NCBI RefSeq assembly: GCF_047606765.1
Contig: NZ_JASGED010000012.1
Coordinates: forward strand, 1-64,000
Reading direction: 5' to 3'
Origin: Thermomonas sp047606765
GTDB taxonomy: Bacteria; Pseudomonadota; Gammaproteobacteria; Xanthomonadales; Xanthomonadaceae
DNA: 64,000 nucleotides
Shown here: positions 34,501-43,074 of the stretch, piece by piece
Position numbering within the stretch: position 1 is the first letter of the stretch
Layout of the letters: each line of letters opens with the position of its first letter
Translations under genes and position numbers: made by a program
The notes under the pieces: model-generated
Told to the model about the DNA's origin: nothing
Databases searched by the model: none
What the model saw: only the letters and a program-made list of their open reading frames with translations

Positions 34501-34620
34501 CCCCACTCCCTCCTCTGGTTGCAGGGGAGGGTTGGGGAGGGTGTCGCCTTTCGCGTTGGGGCTCGGCACCGCGCGCCTCACACCCCTCCCAACCTCCCCC
34601 TGCAAGCAGGGGGAGGTGCC
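34501..34620. repeat. CCCTCCCC-type intergenic repeat pair
   Basis: Two facing arms rich in CTCCC/GGGAGG with a GTTGGGGAGGG/CCCTCCCAACC match lie between proS and the DUF4124 gene, separated by about 40 bp. Related elements are at 37679-37805 (inside valS) and 52697-52796. Bases 34621-34746 keep an open minus-strand frame that I cannot assign. Confidence 0.7.
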
Positions 34621-34746
34621 AATCGCGGTTGCCGTTGATATCGATGCCGCCCTGCGGCGCGCGGCAGATCCGCTCGTACTGCACGCCCTGCGGCGGTTCC
34701 AGGTCGATGTGCAGGTTGCCTTGGTGCCGGAACGCGGGGATGCGCG

Positions 34747-35127
34747 TCAGGTCGCCGGGCAGTAGGCCTTCACTGCGGCCTGGTTCAGCTCCAGCTGGGT
34801 CTTGCGTTCATTGGCGTCCAGCGTGCGGTCTGGCTTGCCGTCGCCGTCATTGTCGATGCTGACGCCCTGGTCGCTTTGCAGGCGCTGCACATTGCTGCGG
34901 GCATCCTTGCACTGGGTGCTTTCCGGGCTGGCCTTGGCCGCTGGGGCGGGCGTGCCGTCTCGGTAGGCGATGTCGCGGGTCTGATGCGCCTGGCTGGGTG
35001 GCTGGTCGGTGTAGTGGGTGACGCCCTTGGCATCCTTCCACTGATAGACGCGCTGCTGCTGGGCCAGTGCGGGCATGGCCACGAGGGCCAGGACGAGGCC
35101 GGCGGCGAGGGGACGGATGGTGTTCAT
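34747..35127 (-). CDS. DUF4124 domain-containing periplasmic protein
   Basis: The 126-residue protein has a signal peptide cleaved after about residue 22 (LALVAMPALA). The DUF4124 core is VYQWKDAKGVTHYTDQPP, a short beta domain of unknown function frequent in xanthomonads. The remainder is a polar, helical tail with KTQLELNQAAVKAYC. It diverges from pssA over 73 bp. Confidence 0.8.
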   Translation of the reverse strand: MNTIRPLAAGLVLALVAMPALAQQQRVYQWKDAKGVTHYTDQPPSQAHQTRDIAYRDGTPAPAAKASPESTQCKDARSNVQRLQSDQGVSIDNDGDGKPDRTLDANERKTQLELNQAAVKAYCPAT

Positions 35128-35200
35128 GGCGTGCTCCGGGGAAATCCATGCCGATTGCAGCACCGAGCCGCCGCCGCCGCAAGTCCGTACACTTGGGGGC

Positions 35201-35974
35201 ATGGAACCGAACGCACATGACCGCGACGACCGTCCCCGCAGCCGCAGCATCTATCTGCTGCCCAACCTGTTCACCACCGGCGGGTTGTTTGCGGGCTTCT
35301 TCGCCATCATCGCCGCCTCGCAGGGGCGCTTCACCGCCGCCTGCGTGGCGATCTTCGTGGCCGGCATCCTGGACGGCATCGACGGGCGCGTGGCCCGCCT
35401 GACCAATACCCAGAGCGAATTCGGCGTGCAGTACGACTCGCTGGCCGATCTGGTCAGCTTCGGCATGGCCCCGGCGCTGGTGATGTATCACTGGGCGCTG
35501 ATGTCGATGCGGATGGACGGCGACACTCTGGGCAAGATCGGCTGGCTGGCGGCTTTCCTGTACGCCGCCTGCGCGGCATTGCGGCTGGCCCGCTTCAACA
35601 GCCAGGTGGGCATCGTGGACAAGCGCTGGTTCATTGGCCTTGCCAGTCCGGCGGCGGCGGGGCTGATGGCCAGTTTCGTCTGGACTTGCCACGAGTTTGG
35701 CTGGAGCGGCGAGGAACTGCGCTACGGCGCGCTGGCGCTGACCGTGGTCGCCGGCCTGCTGATGGTCAGCCGCATCCGCTACAACAGCTTCAAGGGCGGC
35801 AGCGGGCCGAAGTCCGACCGGGTGCCGTTCTTCGCCTTGCTGATCGCGGTGGCGGTGCTGATCGCGTTGTGGATCGAGCCACCGGTCACGTTGCTGGTTG
35901 CCGCCACGCTGTATGCACTGTCCGGGCCGTTGCTGTGGTTCCGTCGCCGCAAACAACAGGATTCCGCTGCGTGA
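35201..35974 (+). CDS. pssA: CDP-diacylglycerol-serine O-phosphatidyltransferase
   Basis: The 257-residue membrane enzyme makes phosphatidylserine, precursor of phosphatidylethanolamine. It has the CDP-alcohol phosphotransferase signature DGIDGRVARL...GVQYDSLAD (near 58-83) with all expected aspartates and about seven or eight membrane segments. It is of the integral-membrane (Bacillus/rhizobial-like) type, not the E. coli peripheral PssA. Its stop overlaps the next start (GTGA at 35971). Confidence 0.92.
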   Translation: MEPNAHDRDDRPRSRSIYLLPNLFTTGGLFAGFFAIIAASQGRFTAACVAIFVAGILDGIDGRVARLTNTQSEFGVQYDSLADLVSFGMAPALVMYHWALMSMRMDGDTLGKIGWLAAFLYAACAALRLARFNSQVGIVDKRWFIGLASPAAAGLMASFVWTCHEFGWSGEELRYGALALTVVAGLLMVSRIRYNSFKGGSGPKSDRVPFFALLIAVAVLIALWIEPPVTLLVAATLYALSGPLLWFRRRKQQDSAA

Positions 35975-36246
35975 GTTGGGATCCGTTCCAGCGCGCGGTG
36001 CTGGCCGAACTGGGCCATGTGCTGTATCGCGGGCCGCAGCCCGTTGAGGCGGGCACCGGTGATGCGCACGCGCATGCCGAGGTCGATGCCGCGATGTTGC
36101 AGCGGTTGGCGCGCGTGGCCGGCGTTGAACCGGATGTGTTGCTGGCCGCGTTCAACGACCGCGCCATGCTGTCCGTGCGCGATGATGCCCGCGCCAAGCG
36201 CGCGCTGTGGCCGCACCTGCGCGCGTTGCGACGGAACCGGCAATGA
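35971..36246 (+). CDS. Small protein, candidate DNA polymerase III psi subunit (HolD-like)
   Basis: A 91-residue protein started by GTG and overlapping both neighbours (GTGA with pssA, ATGA with rimI). The N-terminal WDPFQRAVLAELGHVLYR and C-terminal RDDARAKRALWPHLRALRR recall the ends of E. coli HolD (DWQLQQLGITQW; NPTARAALWQQI). In E. coli holD also overlaps rimI. The middle is shorter than in E. coli psi (137 residues). The chi partner holC lies 3.6 kb away in this window. Call rests on context and short motifs. Confidence 0.5.
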   Translation: MSWDPFQRAVLAELGHVLYRGPQPVEAGTGDAHAHAEVDAAMLQRLARVAGVEPDVLLAAFNDRAMLSVRDDARAKRALWPHLRALRRNRQ

Positions 36247-36737
36247 GCGCGGTGCGCGTGGAGGATGTGGACGCCTTGCCGGGCCTGCGCCCGATGCGCC
36301 AAGCCGACCTCGACGCGGTGATGGACATCGAAGTGCGCGCCTACCCGTTCCCGTGGACGCGCGGCATCTTCCGCGATTGCCTGCAGGCCGGTTACCCGAT
36401 GTGGTTGCAGGAGCGCGATGGCGGCATCGCCGGCTATGGCGTGCTCAGCATCGCCGCCGGCGAGGCGCATGTGCTGAACCTGTGTACCGCACCAGGTCAC
36501 GAAGGGCAGGGCCTGGGCAGGCGCATGCTGCACGCCCTGCTGCGCATCGCGCGCGGCCACGGCGCGCAGCGGGTGTTCCTGGAAGTGCGCCCGTCCAATC
36601 CACGCGCCATCGACCTGTACGAGCGCAACGGCTTCAACGAGATTGGTCGCCGCCCGCGTTACTACCCCGCCCGCGACGGCCGCGAGGATGCCATCGTGAT
36701 GGCGATGGAACTGCTGCCCGATGACGAAATAACGTAG
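36243..36737 (+). CDS. rimI: Ribosomal protein S18 N-alanine acetyltransferase
   Basis: The 164-residue GNAT protein has the RimI features AYPFPWTRGIFRDCLQAGYP, acetyl-CoA motif APGHEGQGLGRRML and EVRPSNPRAIDLYERNGFNEIGRRPRYYP. It would acetylate the N-terminal alanine of S18. Start ATG 36243 overlaps the preceding small gene. Confidence 0.9.
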   Translation: MSAVRVEDVDALPGLRPMRQADLDAVMDIEVRAYPFPWTRGIFRDCLQAGYPMWLQERDGGIAGYGVLSIAAGEAHVLNLCTAPGHEGQGLGRRMLHALLRIARGHGAQRVFLEVRPSNPRAIDLYERNGFNEIGRRPRYYPARDGREDAIVMAMELLPDDEIT

Positions 36738-36815
36738 GGGCAGACCCCCGTGTCTGCCCTGGGCGAACCCGGAACAGGTGAGCACGAAACGGGCGAACAC
36801 GGGGGTTCGCCCCTA
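36735..36815. repeat. TAGGGGCAGACCCCCG / GGGCGAACACGGGGG repeat
   Basis: Two palindromic units (TAGGGGCAGAC...GTCTGCCC at 36735-36759 and GGGCGAAC...GTTCGCCCCTA at 36791-36815) lie between convergent rimI and valS. The ends TAGGGG and CCCCTA are themselves complementary, so the whole can form a larger fold. Confidence 0.7.
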
Positions 36816-36835
36816 CAGGTGCATGCGTTGCGTGA

Positions 36836-39775
36836 TTACCCCAGCCTTGCGCGCTGCGCGGTGAGCGCGTCCAGCCTCGCGCTCCAGTCGGCCAGCCGCG
36901 TGCGTTCCTGTTCGACCACCGCCGCCGGCACGCCAGCACCGAACTTCGCCAGCTTGGCTTCGCTCTTGTCCTTCTCGGCGGCGATTTTGGCGATTTCCTT
37001 GTCCAGTCGCGCGCGTTCGGCGTCCAGATCAACCAGGCCTTCCAGCGGCACGAACAATTGCAATTCGCCGACCACGGCGGGCGCTGCGGCGGGTGGTTCG
37101 CCGGTGATGGCCTCGATGCGTTCCAGCCTGCACAAAAAGCGCAGTTGCGCGTCGAAGCGGGCCACGCGCGATGCATCGTCGGCATTGCCGCCGCGCAGCA
37201 GCAGCGTGACCTGTTTTGCGGGCGACACACCCAGTTCGCTGCGGATGCGACGAATCGCGCTGACCTGTGCTTTCAGCCATTCGATGTCGGCTTCGGCCTG
37301 CGCGTAGGCGGTGGCGTCCAGTTCGCCTGCCTGCGGATACGGCTGGGTCATGATGCTGCCGGACTTGCCGAGCTTCGGCGCGACCGCCTGCCACAGCTCC
37401 TCGGTGACGAAGGGGATCAGCGGATGCAGCAGGCGCAGCAGCGTGTCCAGCACGTGCAGCAGGGTGTGGCGGGTGCTGTTGGCGGCATCGGCATCGTCAC
37501 CATTGAGCGCGGGCTTCGCCAGTTCCACGAACCAGTCGCAGAACTGGTTCCATGCGAATTCGTACAGGCATTGCGCGAGCAGGTCGAAGCGGTAGTCGGC
37601 GAAGTGTCCGGCAGCTTCGGCGCAGGTGCGGTCGAGCTGGGCGAGGATCCATTTTTCGGCGTCGGTGATGGGCCACAAAGCCCCTCTCCCCTTGGGAGAG
37701 GGGTTGGGGTGAGGGTTCGGCACAGGCGTACCCTCATCCGCCCTTCGGGCACCCCCGATCAGGAGCATTTCGGGGGCAGGCTCTTCTCCCGGAGGGAGAA
37801 GGGAAAAATCGCCGATGTTCATCAACGCGAAGCGGGTTGCGTTCCACAGCTTGTTGCAGAAGTTCTTGTAACCCTCGGCGCGCGACAGGTCGAACTTGAT
37901 GTCGCGGCCCGGGCCGGCCAGCGCGGCCATGGTGAAGCGCAGCGCATCCGCGCCGTGGGCGTTTATGCCGTCCGGGAACTCCTTGCGGGTGGCCTTTTCG
38001 ATCTTCTCGGCCATCTTCGGCTGCATCAGTCCGAAGGTGCGCTTGGCGACCAGTTCGTCGATGCCGATGCCGTCGATGATGTCCAGCGGGTCGAGGATGT
38101 TGCCCTTCGACTTCGACATCTTCTGGCCGTCCTTGTCGCGGACCAGGCCGGTGATATAGACATCGCGGAACGGCACGCGGCCGACCAATTGGTCGGTCAT
38201 CATGATCATCCGCGCCACCCAGAAGAAGATGATGTCGAAGCCGGTCACCAGCACGCTGGTCGGCAGGGCGATGTCGAAGCCGAGTTCGCCCATCGCATCT
38301 TCGTCCGGCCAGCCCTGCGTGCTGAACGGGAACATGGCCGAGGAGAACCATGTTTCAAGAACATCGGCGTCCTGCCGCAAGGGCGCATCGCCGAGGCCGT
38401 GCTGTTCGCGCACTTCGGTCTCGCTGCGACCGACATAGACGTTGCCGGAACCGTCGAACCACGCCGGAATGCGGTGACCCCACCAGAGCTGGCGCGAAAT
38501 CGTCCAGTCCTGGATGTTTTCCAGCCAGTGGCGGTAGGTGTTGATCCAGTTCGGCGGGACGAACTTCACTTCGCCGGATTCCACCAGCTCCAAACCACGC
38601 TTGGCGAGGCCGTCCATCTTCACGAACCACTGGTCGGTCAGGAATGGCTCGATCACCTGCCCGCTGCGGTCGCCACGCGGCACCTGCAATTTGTGCGGTT
38701 TGATGTCTTCCAGCAAACCGGCGGCTTCGAGGTCGGCGACGATCCGCTTGCGCGCCTCGAAGCGGTCGAGGCCGCGATAGTGTTCCGCGATGTCATCGCG
38801 CGAGGAAATGATTTTTGCCTCGTCGGTGAAGATGTTGATGAGCGGCAGATCGTGGCGCTGGCCCACCGCGTAGTCGTTGAAGTCGTGCGCAGGCGTGACC
38901 TTGACCACGCCGGTGCCGAAGGCGCGGTCCACGTAGTCATCGGTGATGACCGGGATGCGGCGGCCGGTGAGCGGCAGATCGACATACTTGCCGTGCAGCG
39001 CGACGTAGCGCGGGTCTTCCGGATGCACCATCGCGGCGGTATCGCCCAGCATGGTTTCCGGGCGGGTGGTGGCGACGACCAGATAGTTGCGGGTTTCGCG
39101 CAGGGTCTCGTTACCGTCGGCATCGACCTCGACATGCTCGTAGCTGGCACCGTCGGCCAACGGATAGCGGATCGACCACAGATGGCCGTTTTCTTCCTCG
39201 CTCGCCACTTCGAGATCGGAGATCGCGGTCTTCAGCACCGGGTCCCAGTTGACCAGCCGCTGGCCGCGATAGATCAGCCCTTGCTCATGCAGGCGCACGA
39301 AGGCTTCGGTGATCGCCTTCGACGCCATCGGGTCCATGGTGAACACGCTGCGCGACCAGTCGCCGGACGCGCCAAGGCGGCGCATCTGCCGCTCGATGGT
39401 GTCGCCGGATTGCTGCTTCCATTCCCAGACCTTGCCGATGAAGGCATCGCGGCCCAGCGAGTCGCGGGTCTCGCCCTTGCCCTCGATGGCAAGGTTGCGG
39501 CTCACCACCATCTCGGTGGCGATGCCGGCGTGGTCGGTGCCCATCTGCCACAGCGTGCGGTAGCCGCGCATGCGGTGGTAGCGGATCAGCGCGTCCTGCA
39601 GCGTGTGCTGGAAGGCGTGGCCCATGTGCAGCGTGCCGGTGACGTTCGGCGGCGGCAGCAGGATGGTGTAGGCCGGGCCGTCGCCGCTGGGCGCGAATGC
39701 GCCGCTGGCTTCCCACTGGGCGTACAGGCGGGATTCGAAGGATTTTGGGTCGAAGCCGGAGGCGAGGGTGGTCAT
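36836..39775 (-). CDS. valS: Valyl-tRNA synthetase with an in-frame repeat insertion
   Basis: The 979-residue class I synthetase has the HIGH signature PPPNVTGTLHMGH (near 42-54) and KMSKSKGNILDP. The CP1 editing domain and a C-terminal coiled coil (EIAKIAAEKDKSEAKLAKFG) are present. Compared with typical ValRS (about 950 residues) it has about 43 extra residues at roughly 657-699 (LLPPGEEPAPEM...NPHPNPSPKGRG), encoded by an intergenic-type repeat at 37679-37805. The insertion falls between ALMNIGDF and ITDAEKWILAQL, in the loop joining catalytic and anticodon domains. The reading frame is kept. Confidence 0.95.
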   Translation of the reverse strand: MTTLASGFDPKSFESRLYAQWEASGAFAPSGDGPAYTILLPPPNVTGTLHMGHAFQHTLQDALIRYHRMRGYRTLWQMGTDHAGIATEMVVSRNLAIEGKGETRDSLGRDAFIGKVWEWKQQSGDTIERQMRRLGASGDWSRSVFTMDPMASKAITEAFVRLHEQGLIYRGQRLVNWDPVLKTAISDLEVASEEENGHLWSIRYPLADGASYEHVEVDADGNETLRETRNYLVVATTRPETMLGDTAAMVHPEDPRYVALHGKYVDLPLTGRRIPVITDDYVDRAFGTGVVKVTPAHDFNDYAVGQRHDLPLINIFTDEAKIISSRDDIAEHYRGLDRFEARKRIVADLEAAGLLEDIKPHKLQVPRGDRSGQVIEPFLTDQWFVKMDGLAKRGLELVESGEVKFVPPNWINTYRHWLENIQDWTISRQLWWGHRIPAWFDGSGNVYVGRSETEVREQHGLGDAPLRQDADVLETWFSSAMFPFSTQGWPDEDAMGELGFDIALPTSVLVTGFDIIFFWVARMIMMTDQLVGRVPFRDVYITGLVRDKDGQKMSKSKGNILDPLDIIDGIGIDELVAKRTFGLMQPKMAEKIEKATRKEFPDGINAHGADALRFTMAALAGPGRDIKFDLSRAEGYKNFCNKLWNATRFALMNIGDFSLLPPGEEPAPEMLLIGGARRADEGTPVPNPHPNPSPKGRGALWPITDAEKWILAQLDRTCAEAAGHFADYRFDLLAQCLYEFAWNQFCDWFVELAKPALNGDDADAANSTRHTLLHVLDTLLRLLHPLIPFVTEELWQAVAPKLGKSGSIMTQPYPQAGELDATAYAQAEADIEWLKAQVSAIRRIRSELGVSPAKQVTLLLRGGNADDASRVARFDAQLRFLCRLERIEAITGEPPAAAPAVVGELQLFVPLEGLVDLDAERARLDKEIAKIAAEKDKSEAKLAKFGAGVPAAVVEQERTRLADWSARLDALTAQRARLG
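37679..37805. repeat. Repeat element inside valS
   Basis: Two palindromes, CCCCTCTCCCCTTGGGAGAG at 37681-37700 and TTCTCCCGGAGGGAGAA at 37792-37808, flank about 90 bp including CGCCCTTCGGGC. The type is otherwise intergenic (34501, 52697). It has no stop in the valS frame. Confidence 0.8.
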
Positions 39776-39786
39776 GCTTTCTGCTC

Positions 39787-39857
39787 GTCATTCCGGCGAA
39801 AGCCGGAATCCATTTCTTCCAAGACAAAAGCTGGATTCCGGCTTTCGCCGGAATGAC
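39787..39857. repeat. Inverted pair of GTCATTCCGGC repeats
   Basis: Two 26-bp arms (39787-39812 and 39832-39857) are perfect inverted copies, each also palindromic inside (CCGGCGAAAGCCGG). The element fills the gap between holC and valS and is a REP/BIME-like doublet. Confidence 0.85.
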
Positions 39858-39862
39858 AGCCA

Positions 39863-40288
39863 CTACATATCGTATTTCTTCAACTCGAAGCCGAGCGACT
39901 GGTAATGCTTCCAGCGCTCACGCAGCGGGTCGCGCGCGGCCGGGTCGGCAGGCACCACTTCCAGCACACGCTCGAAGCTGCCGCCCGGCACCTCATCGCG
40001 CAGGTTGATGAGCAGCGGGCGGGTGGGCACGTCGGCGTCGGGCGTGGCGATCAGGATCGGCGCCTCGTCCTCGTCCTCATCCATGCCTGCGATCTGGTGC
40101 GGCAGGTATTCGTCGGGATCGAATGACCACAGCAAGTCGTCCAGCGCTTCGGCCTGCGCCGCATCGCGGGCGAGGATCAGCGTCGGCAGGTTGGCGGCAA
40201 GGGCTTTCTTCGCCAGCTCGCAAACGAGCAGCAGCGGCTCCTCGCGGAAGCGGGGTTTGTCGATCAGGTAGAAGTCGGCTCTAGGCAT
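39863..40288 (-). CDS. holC: DNA polymerase III chi subunit
   Basis: The 141-residue protein has chi features: MPRADFYLIDKPRF, LLVCELAKKAL, LDDLLWSFDPDEYLPHQIAG and RPLLINLRDEVP. Chi binds SSB and, through psi, the clamp loader. The order pepA-holC-valS is that of E. coli. Confidence 0.93.
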   Translation of the reverse strand: MPRADFYLIDKPRFREEPLLLVCELAKKALAANLPTLILARDAAQAEALDDLLWSFDPDEYLPHQIAGMDEDEDEAPILIATPDADVPTRPLLINLRDEVPGGSFERVLEVVPADPAARDPLRERWKHYQSLGFELKKYDM

Positions 40289-40301
40289 GGAGATGGGTTG
40301 T

Positions 40302-40355
40302 TGCAGGAGCGGCACTTTGCCGCGACCGGGTCGCGCCGAAGCGGCGCTCCTACAG
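40302..40355. repeat. TGCAGGAGCGGC / GGCGCTCCTACA repeat
   Basis: A roughly 54-bp imperfect palindrome with ends TGCAGGAGCG and GGCGCTCCTACA and an inner CGCGACCGGGTCGCG. It lies between pepA and holC. This is the common xanthomonad GTAGGAGCG-type intergenic repeat. Confidence 0.75.
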
Positions 40356-40360
40356 GGATA

Positions 40361-41842
40361 TCACGCAACCCGATCCAGCAGCCACTGGCTCAACAGGCCA
40401 ACCGGGCGACCGGTGGCCATGCCCAGCTTGCCGTCGCCGTTGGACACACCGGCGATGTCCATGTGCGCCCAGCGCTGGCCTTCGGTGAAGCGCGACAGGA
40501 AGCAGCCGGCGGTGATCGCGCCGGCCCAGCGGCCACCGATGTTGTAGACGTCGGCGAAGGCGGACTGCAGCTGGCCCTGGTATTCGTCCCACAGCGGCAG
40601 CTGCCATGCGCGGTCGAACACGGTTTCGCCGGCGTCGATCAGCTCGCGCGCAAGGTCGTCGTGCTCCTTGGTCATCACGCCGGTGGCGTATTTGCCCAGC
40701 GCGACCACGCAGGCGCCGGTCAGGGTGGCGACATCGACCAGCGCAGCCGGCTCGAAGCGCTGCGCATAGGTCAGCGCATCGCACAGGATCAGGCGGCCTT
40801 CGGCATCGGTGTTGCCGACCTCGATGGTCTTGCCGCTCATGCTGGTGATGATGTCGCTGGGGCGGTAGGCATTGCCGTCGATGGCGTTTTCCACCGCAGC
40901 GGCGATGCACACCAGATTCACCGGCAGGCGCATGCCGACGGCGGCGACGAAGGTGCCAAGCACGGTGCCCGCGCCGCACATGTCGTATTTCATTTCCTCG
41001 ATGCCGCCCTGCGTCTTCAGGTTGACGCCGCCGGTGTCGAAGGTGATGCCCTTGCCGACCAGCACATAAGGCTTGGCATCGCCGCCGTTGTTGTACTTCA
41101 GCACCACCAGACGCGGGCGGTTGGCGGAGCCGCGCGCCACGGCCAGCAGCGAGCCCATGCCGAGTTCCTGCATCGCGGCTTCGTCCAGCACCTCGCATTG
41201 CACGCCTTCGCTGCGCGCGGCGAACTGCTGCGCCTGCTCGGCGAGGTAGGCCGGGTTGCAGATGTTCGGCGGCAGGTTGCCCAGCTCGCGGGTGAAGGCG
41301 ACGCCGGCGGCAATCGCTACACCTTGCGTCAATGCGGCTTCGTCACTGCCACTGATTTCGAAGCGTGCAAGACCTTTCTCTTCGCGCTTCTTGTTCTTCT
41401 CGCCCAGGGTGGCGACGTAGCGGTAGCAGGCGTGATCGGCGGCGATCGCGGCCTGGCGGATGTTCCATGCGGCATCGCGGCCCTTGACCGCGACTTCGGC
41501 AAGGGTGAACAGCGCCGAGCTGACCGGGCCGGTCTTCAGCGTGCGTGCGGCATCGCCCACCGCCTTGATGTATTGCGGCACGCCGAACTTGTCGGCATCG
41601 CCCAGCCCGATCACCAGTACGCGCGGCGCGGTCACGCCCGGCAGGTCGTGCAGCAGGGCGGTCTTGCCGCTCTTGCCGGACACGTCGCCGCGTTCGGCCA
41701 GCGCCTTCAGCCTGCCGCCGCTGGCGGTGTCGATGGCCGCTGCTGCCGGGGTCAGGCTGCCGTCGGCGAAGGCGCCAACGACCACGCAATCAACGCTGGC
41801 GGCAACGGGAGAAACGGAGTTCAGGCGCAGTTCGAGGCTCAT
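40361..41842 (-). CDS. pepA: Leucyl aminopeptidase (M17)
   Basis: The 493-residue protein is a dinuclear-metal aminopeptidase. The signature VGNTDAEGRLILCDALTYA and the metal-site segment VGKGITFDTGGVNLK are present, with the YNNGGDAKPYVLVGKG lead. The N-terminal domain (1-170) is the usual divergent one. In E. coli PepA also binds DNA at cer sites and carAB; whether it does so here is unknown. Confidence 0.95.
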   Translation of the reverse strand: MSLELRLNSVSPVAASVDCVVVGAFADGSLTPAAAAIDTASGGRLKALAERGDVSGKSGKTALLHDLPGVTAPRVLVIGLGDADKFGVPQYIKAVGDAARTLKTGPVSSALFTLAEVAVKGRDAAWNIRQAAIAADHACYRYVATLGEKNKKREEKGLARFEISGSDEAALTQGVAIAAGVAFTRELGNLPPNICNPAYLAEQAQQFAARSEGVQCEVLDEAAMQELGMGSLLAVARGSANRPRLVVLKYNNGGDAKPYVLVGKGITFDTGGVNLKTQGGIEEMKYDMCGAGTVLGTFVAAVGMRLPVNLVCIAAAVENAIDGNAYRPSDIITSMSGKTIEVGNTDAEGRLILCDALTYAQRFEPAALVDVATLTGACVVALGKYATGVMTKEHDDLARELIDAGETVFDRAWQLPLWDEYQGQLQSAFADVYNIGGRWAGAITAGCFLSRFTEGQRWAHMDIAGVSNGDGKLGMATGRPVGLLSQWLLDRVA

Positions 41843-41994
41843 CGGGCTAGTGTCCGGTACGGTGTGTCCGAAGACGGGCGGGCGACCGCAGCGGTTGCCG
41901 GCGGTCTCAGGGTTGGCGTCGCTTACAATGCGCAGCTGCGACCGGCATGGTCACGGCGCGAAATGAACCCCCAATTCTAAAGCAAGCAGGCCCG

Positions 41995-43074
41995 ATGCCG
42001 AAGCTGGACCGTTACCTCAGTACCGAGTTTGCCCGCGCGGTGTTTGCCGCGCTGGTCGTGCTGGGCATGGTCAGCCTGGGCGGGGTATTCGCCGACCTGC
42101 TGGGCGACATGGCGCGCGGCAAGGTGCCGCCCGGCCTGCTGCTGTCACAGCTGGGCCTGCGCCTGCTGCGCTACCTGCCGCTGATCCTGCCGCTGGGCCT
42201 GCTGCTGGGCCTGCTGCTGGCAACGGGCCGGCTGTACCGCGATTCGGAAATGCACGTGCTGGCGGCGGCGGGTGTCGGGCCGCGCCGGCTGTTGCGGCCG
42301 CTGCTGCTGGTGGTGGCACCGGTGCTGGCGGTGATCGCCGCCTGTTCGCTGTGGCTGGGGCCGTGGGCCGACCGCATGGCGCAGGGCATGGTGATCGAAG
42401 CCAACAAGAACCTGCTGGTGGCGGGGCTGGAGCCGGGCCGCTTCACCCCGATGTCGGGTGGTGGCGTGGCCTATGCCGGCGAGATGTCTGCCGATGGCAC
42501 CAAGCTGTCGCGCATCTTCATCTTCCGCGAGCAGGACGACCGCATGGACGTGGCCACCGCCCGCAGCGGCGAGCTGTACCGCGAGCAGGGCGCGCGCATG
42601 CTGGCGCTGCTGGATGGCTTCCGGGTGGAAGGCCCGGCCAGCGGCGGCGATCTGGATTTCCGGCTGATGCGCTATGCCCGCAACGAGCTGCAACTGCCGC
42701 AGGCCGACGACCAGCGCAAGCTGGAAGACCCCGTGTTCAAGCCAACCCCGGAACTGCTGCGCGATGCCAGTGCGCCCGCCCGCGCCGAGCTGCACGGGCG
42801 CATCGCGCCGCCGCTGCTGGCGCTGGCGTTCGCCTTGATCGCGGTGCCGCTGGCGCGCAGCTCGCCTCGGCAGGCGCGCTACGGCTCGGTGCTGCTGGCC
42901 TTCCTTGCCTATCTGGTCGGTGTGTTCATGATGCTGCTGGGCACCCAGTGGTTAGCCACCGGCAAGCTGCCGATTGCCGCAGGCCTGTGGTGGCTGCTGC
43001 TGCCACTGCTGGCACTTGGCATCTGGCTGTACGCGCGTGATGGCCGCGTGGCCCGTGCATGGTGGCGTCGATGA
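41995..43074 (+). CDS. lptF: LPS export permease LptF
   Basis: The 359-residue inner-membrane protein has three N-terminal helices, a periplasmic beta-jellyroll (about 130-250) and three C-terminal helices, the LptF/G layout. MPKLDRYLSTEFARAV and EMHVLAAAGVGPRRLLRP are characteristic. With LptG and LptB it extracts LPS from the inner membrane. ATG 43071 of lptG overlaps its stop. A TACAAT box at 41924-41929 is a candidate -10. Confidence 0.93.
   Translation: MPKLDRYLSTEFARAVFAALVVLGMVSLGGVFADLLGDMARGKVPPGLLLSQLGLRLLRYLPLILPLGLLLGLLLATGRLYRDSEMHVLAAAGVGPRRLLRPLLLVVAPVLAVIAACSLWLGPWADRMAQGMVIEANKNLLVAGLEPGRFTPMSGGGVAYAGEMSADGTKLSRIFIFREQDDRMDVATARSGELYREQGARMLALLDGFRVEGPASGGDLDFRLMRYARNELQLPQADDQRKLEDPVFKPTPELLRDASAPARAELHGRIAPPLLALAFALIAVPLARSSPRQARYGSVLLAFLAYLVGVFMMLLGTQWLATGKLPIAAGLWWLLLPLLALGIWLYARDGRVARAWWRR

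Noticed and set aside
32096..34765. 889-codon plus-strand frame opposite proS
   Set aside because: Composition is His/Arg/Gly-rich without domains; proS on the other strand is complete with synthetase motifs.
37058..39856. 932-codon plus-strand frame opposite valS
   Set aside because: Shadow of valS; no recognisable motif or ribosome-binding site.
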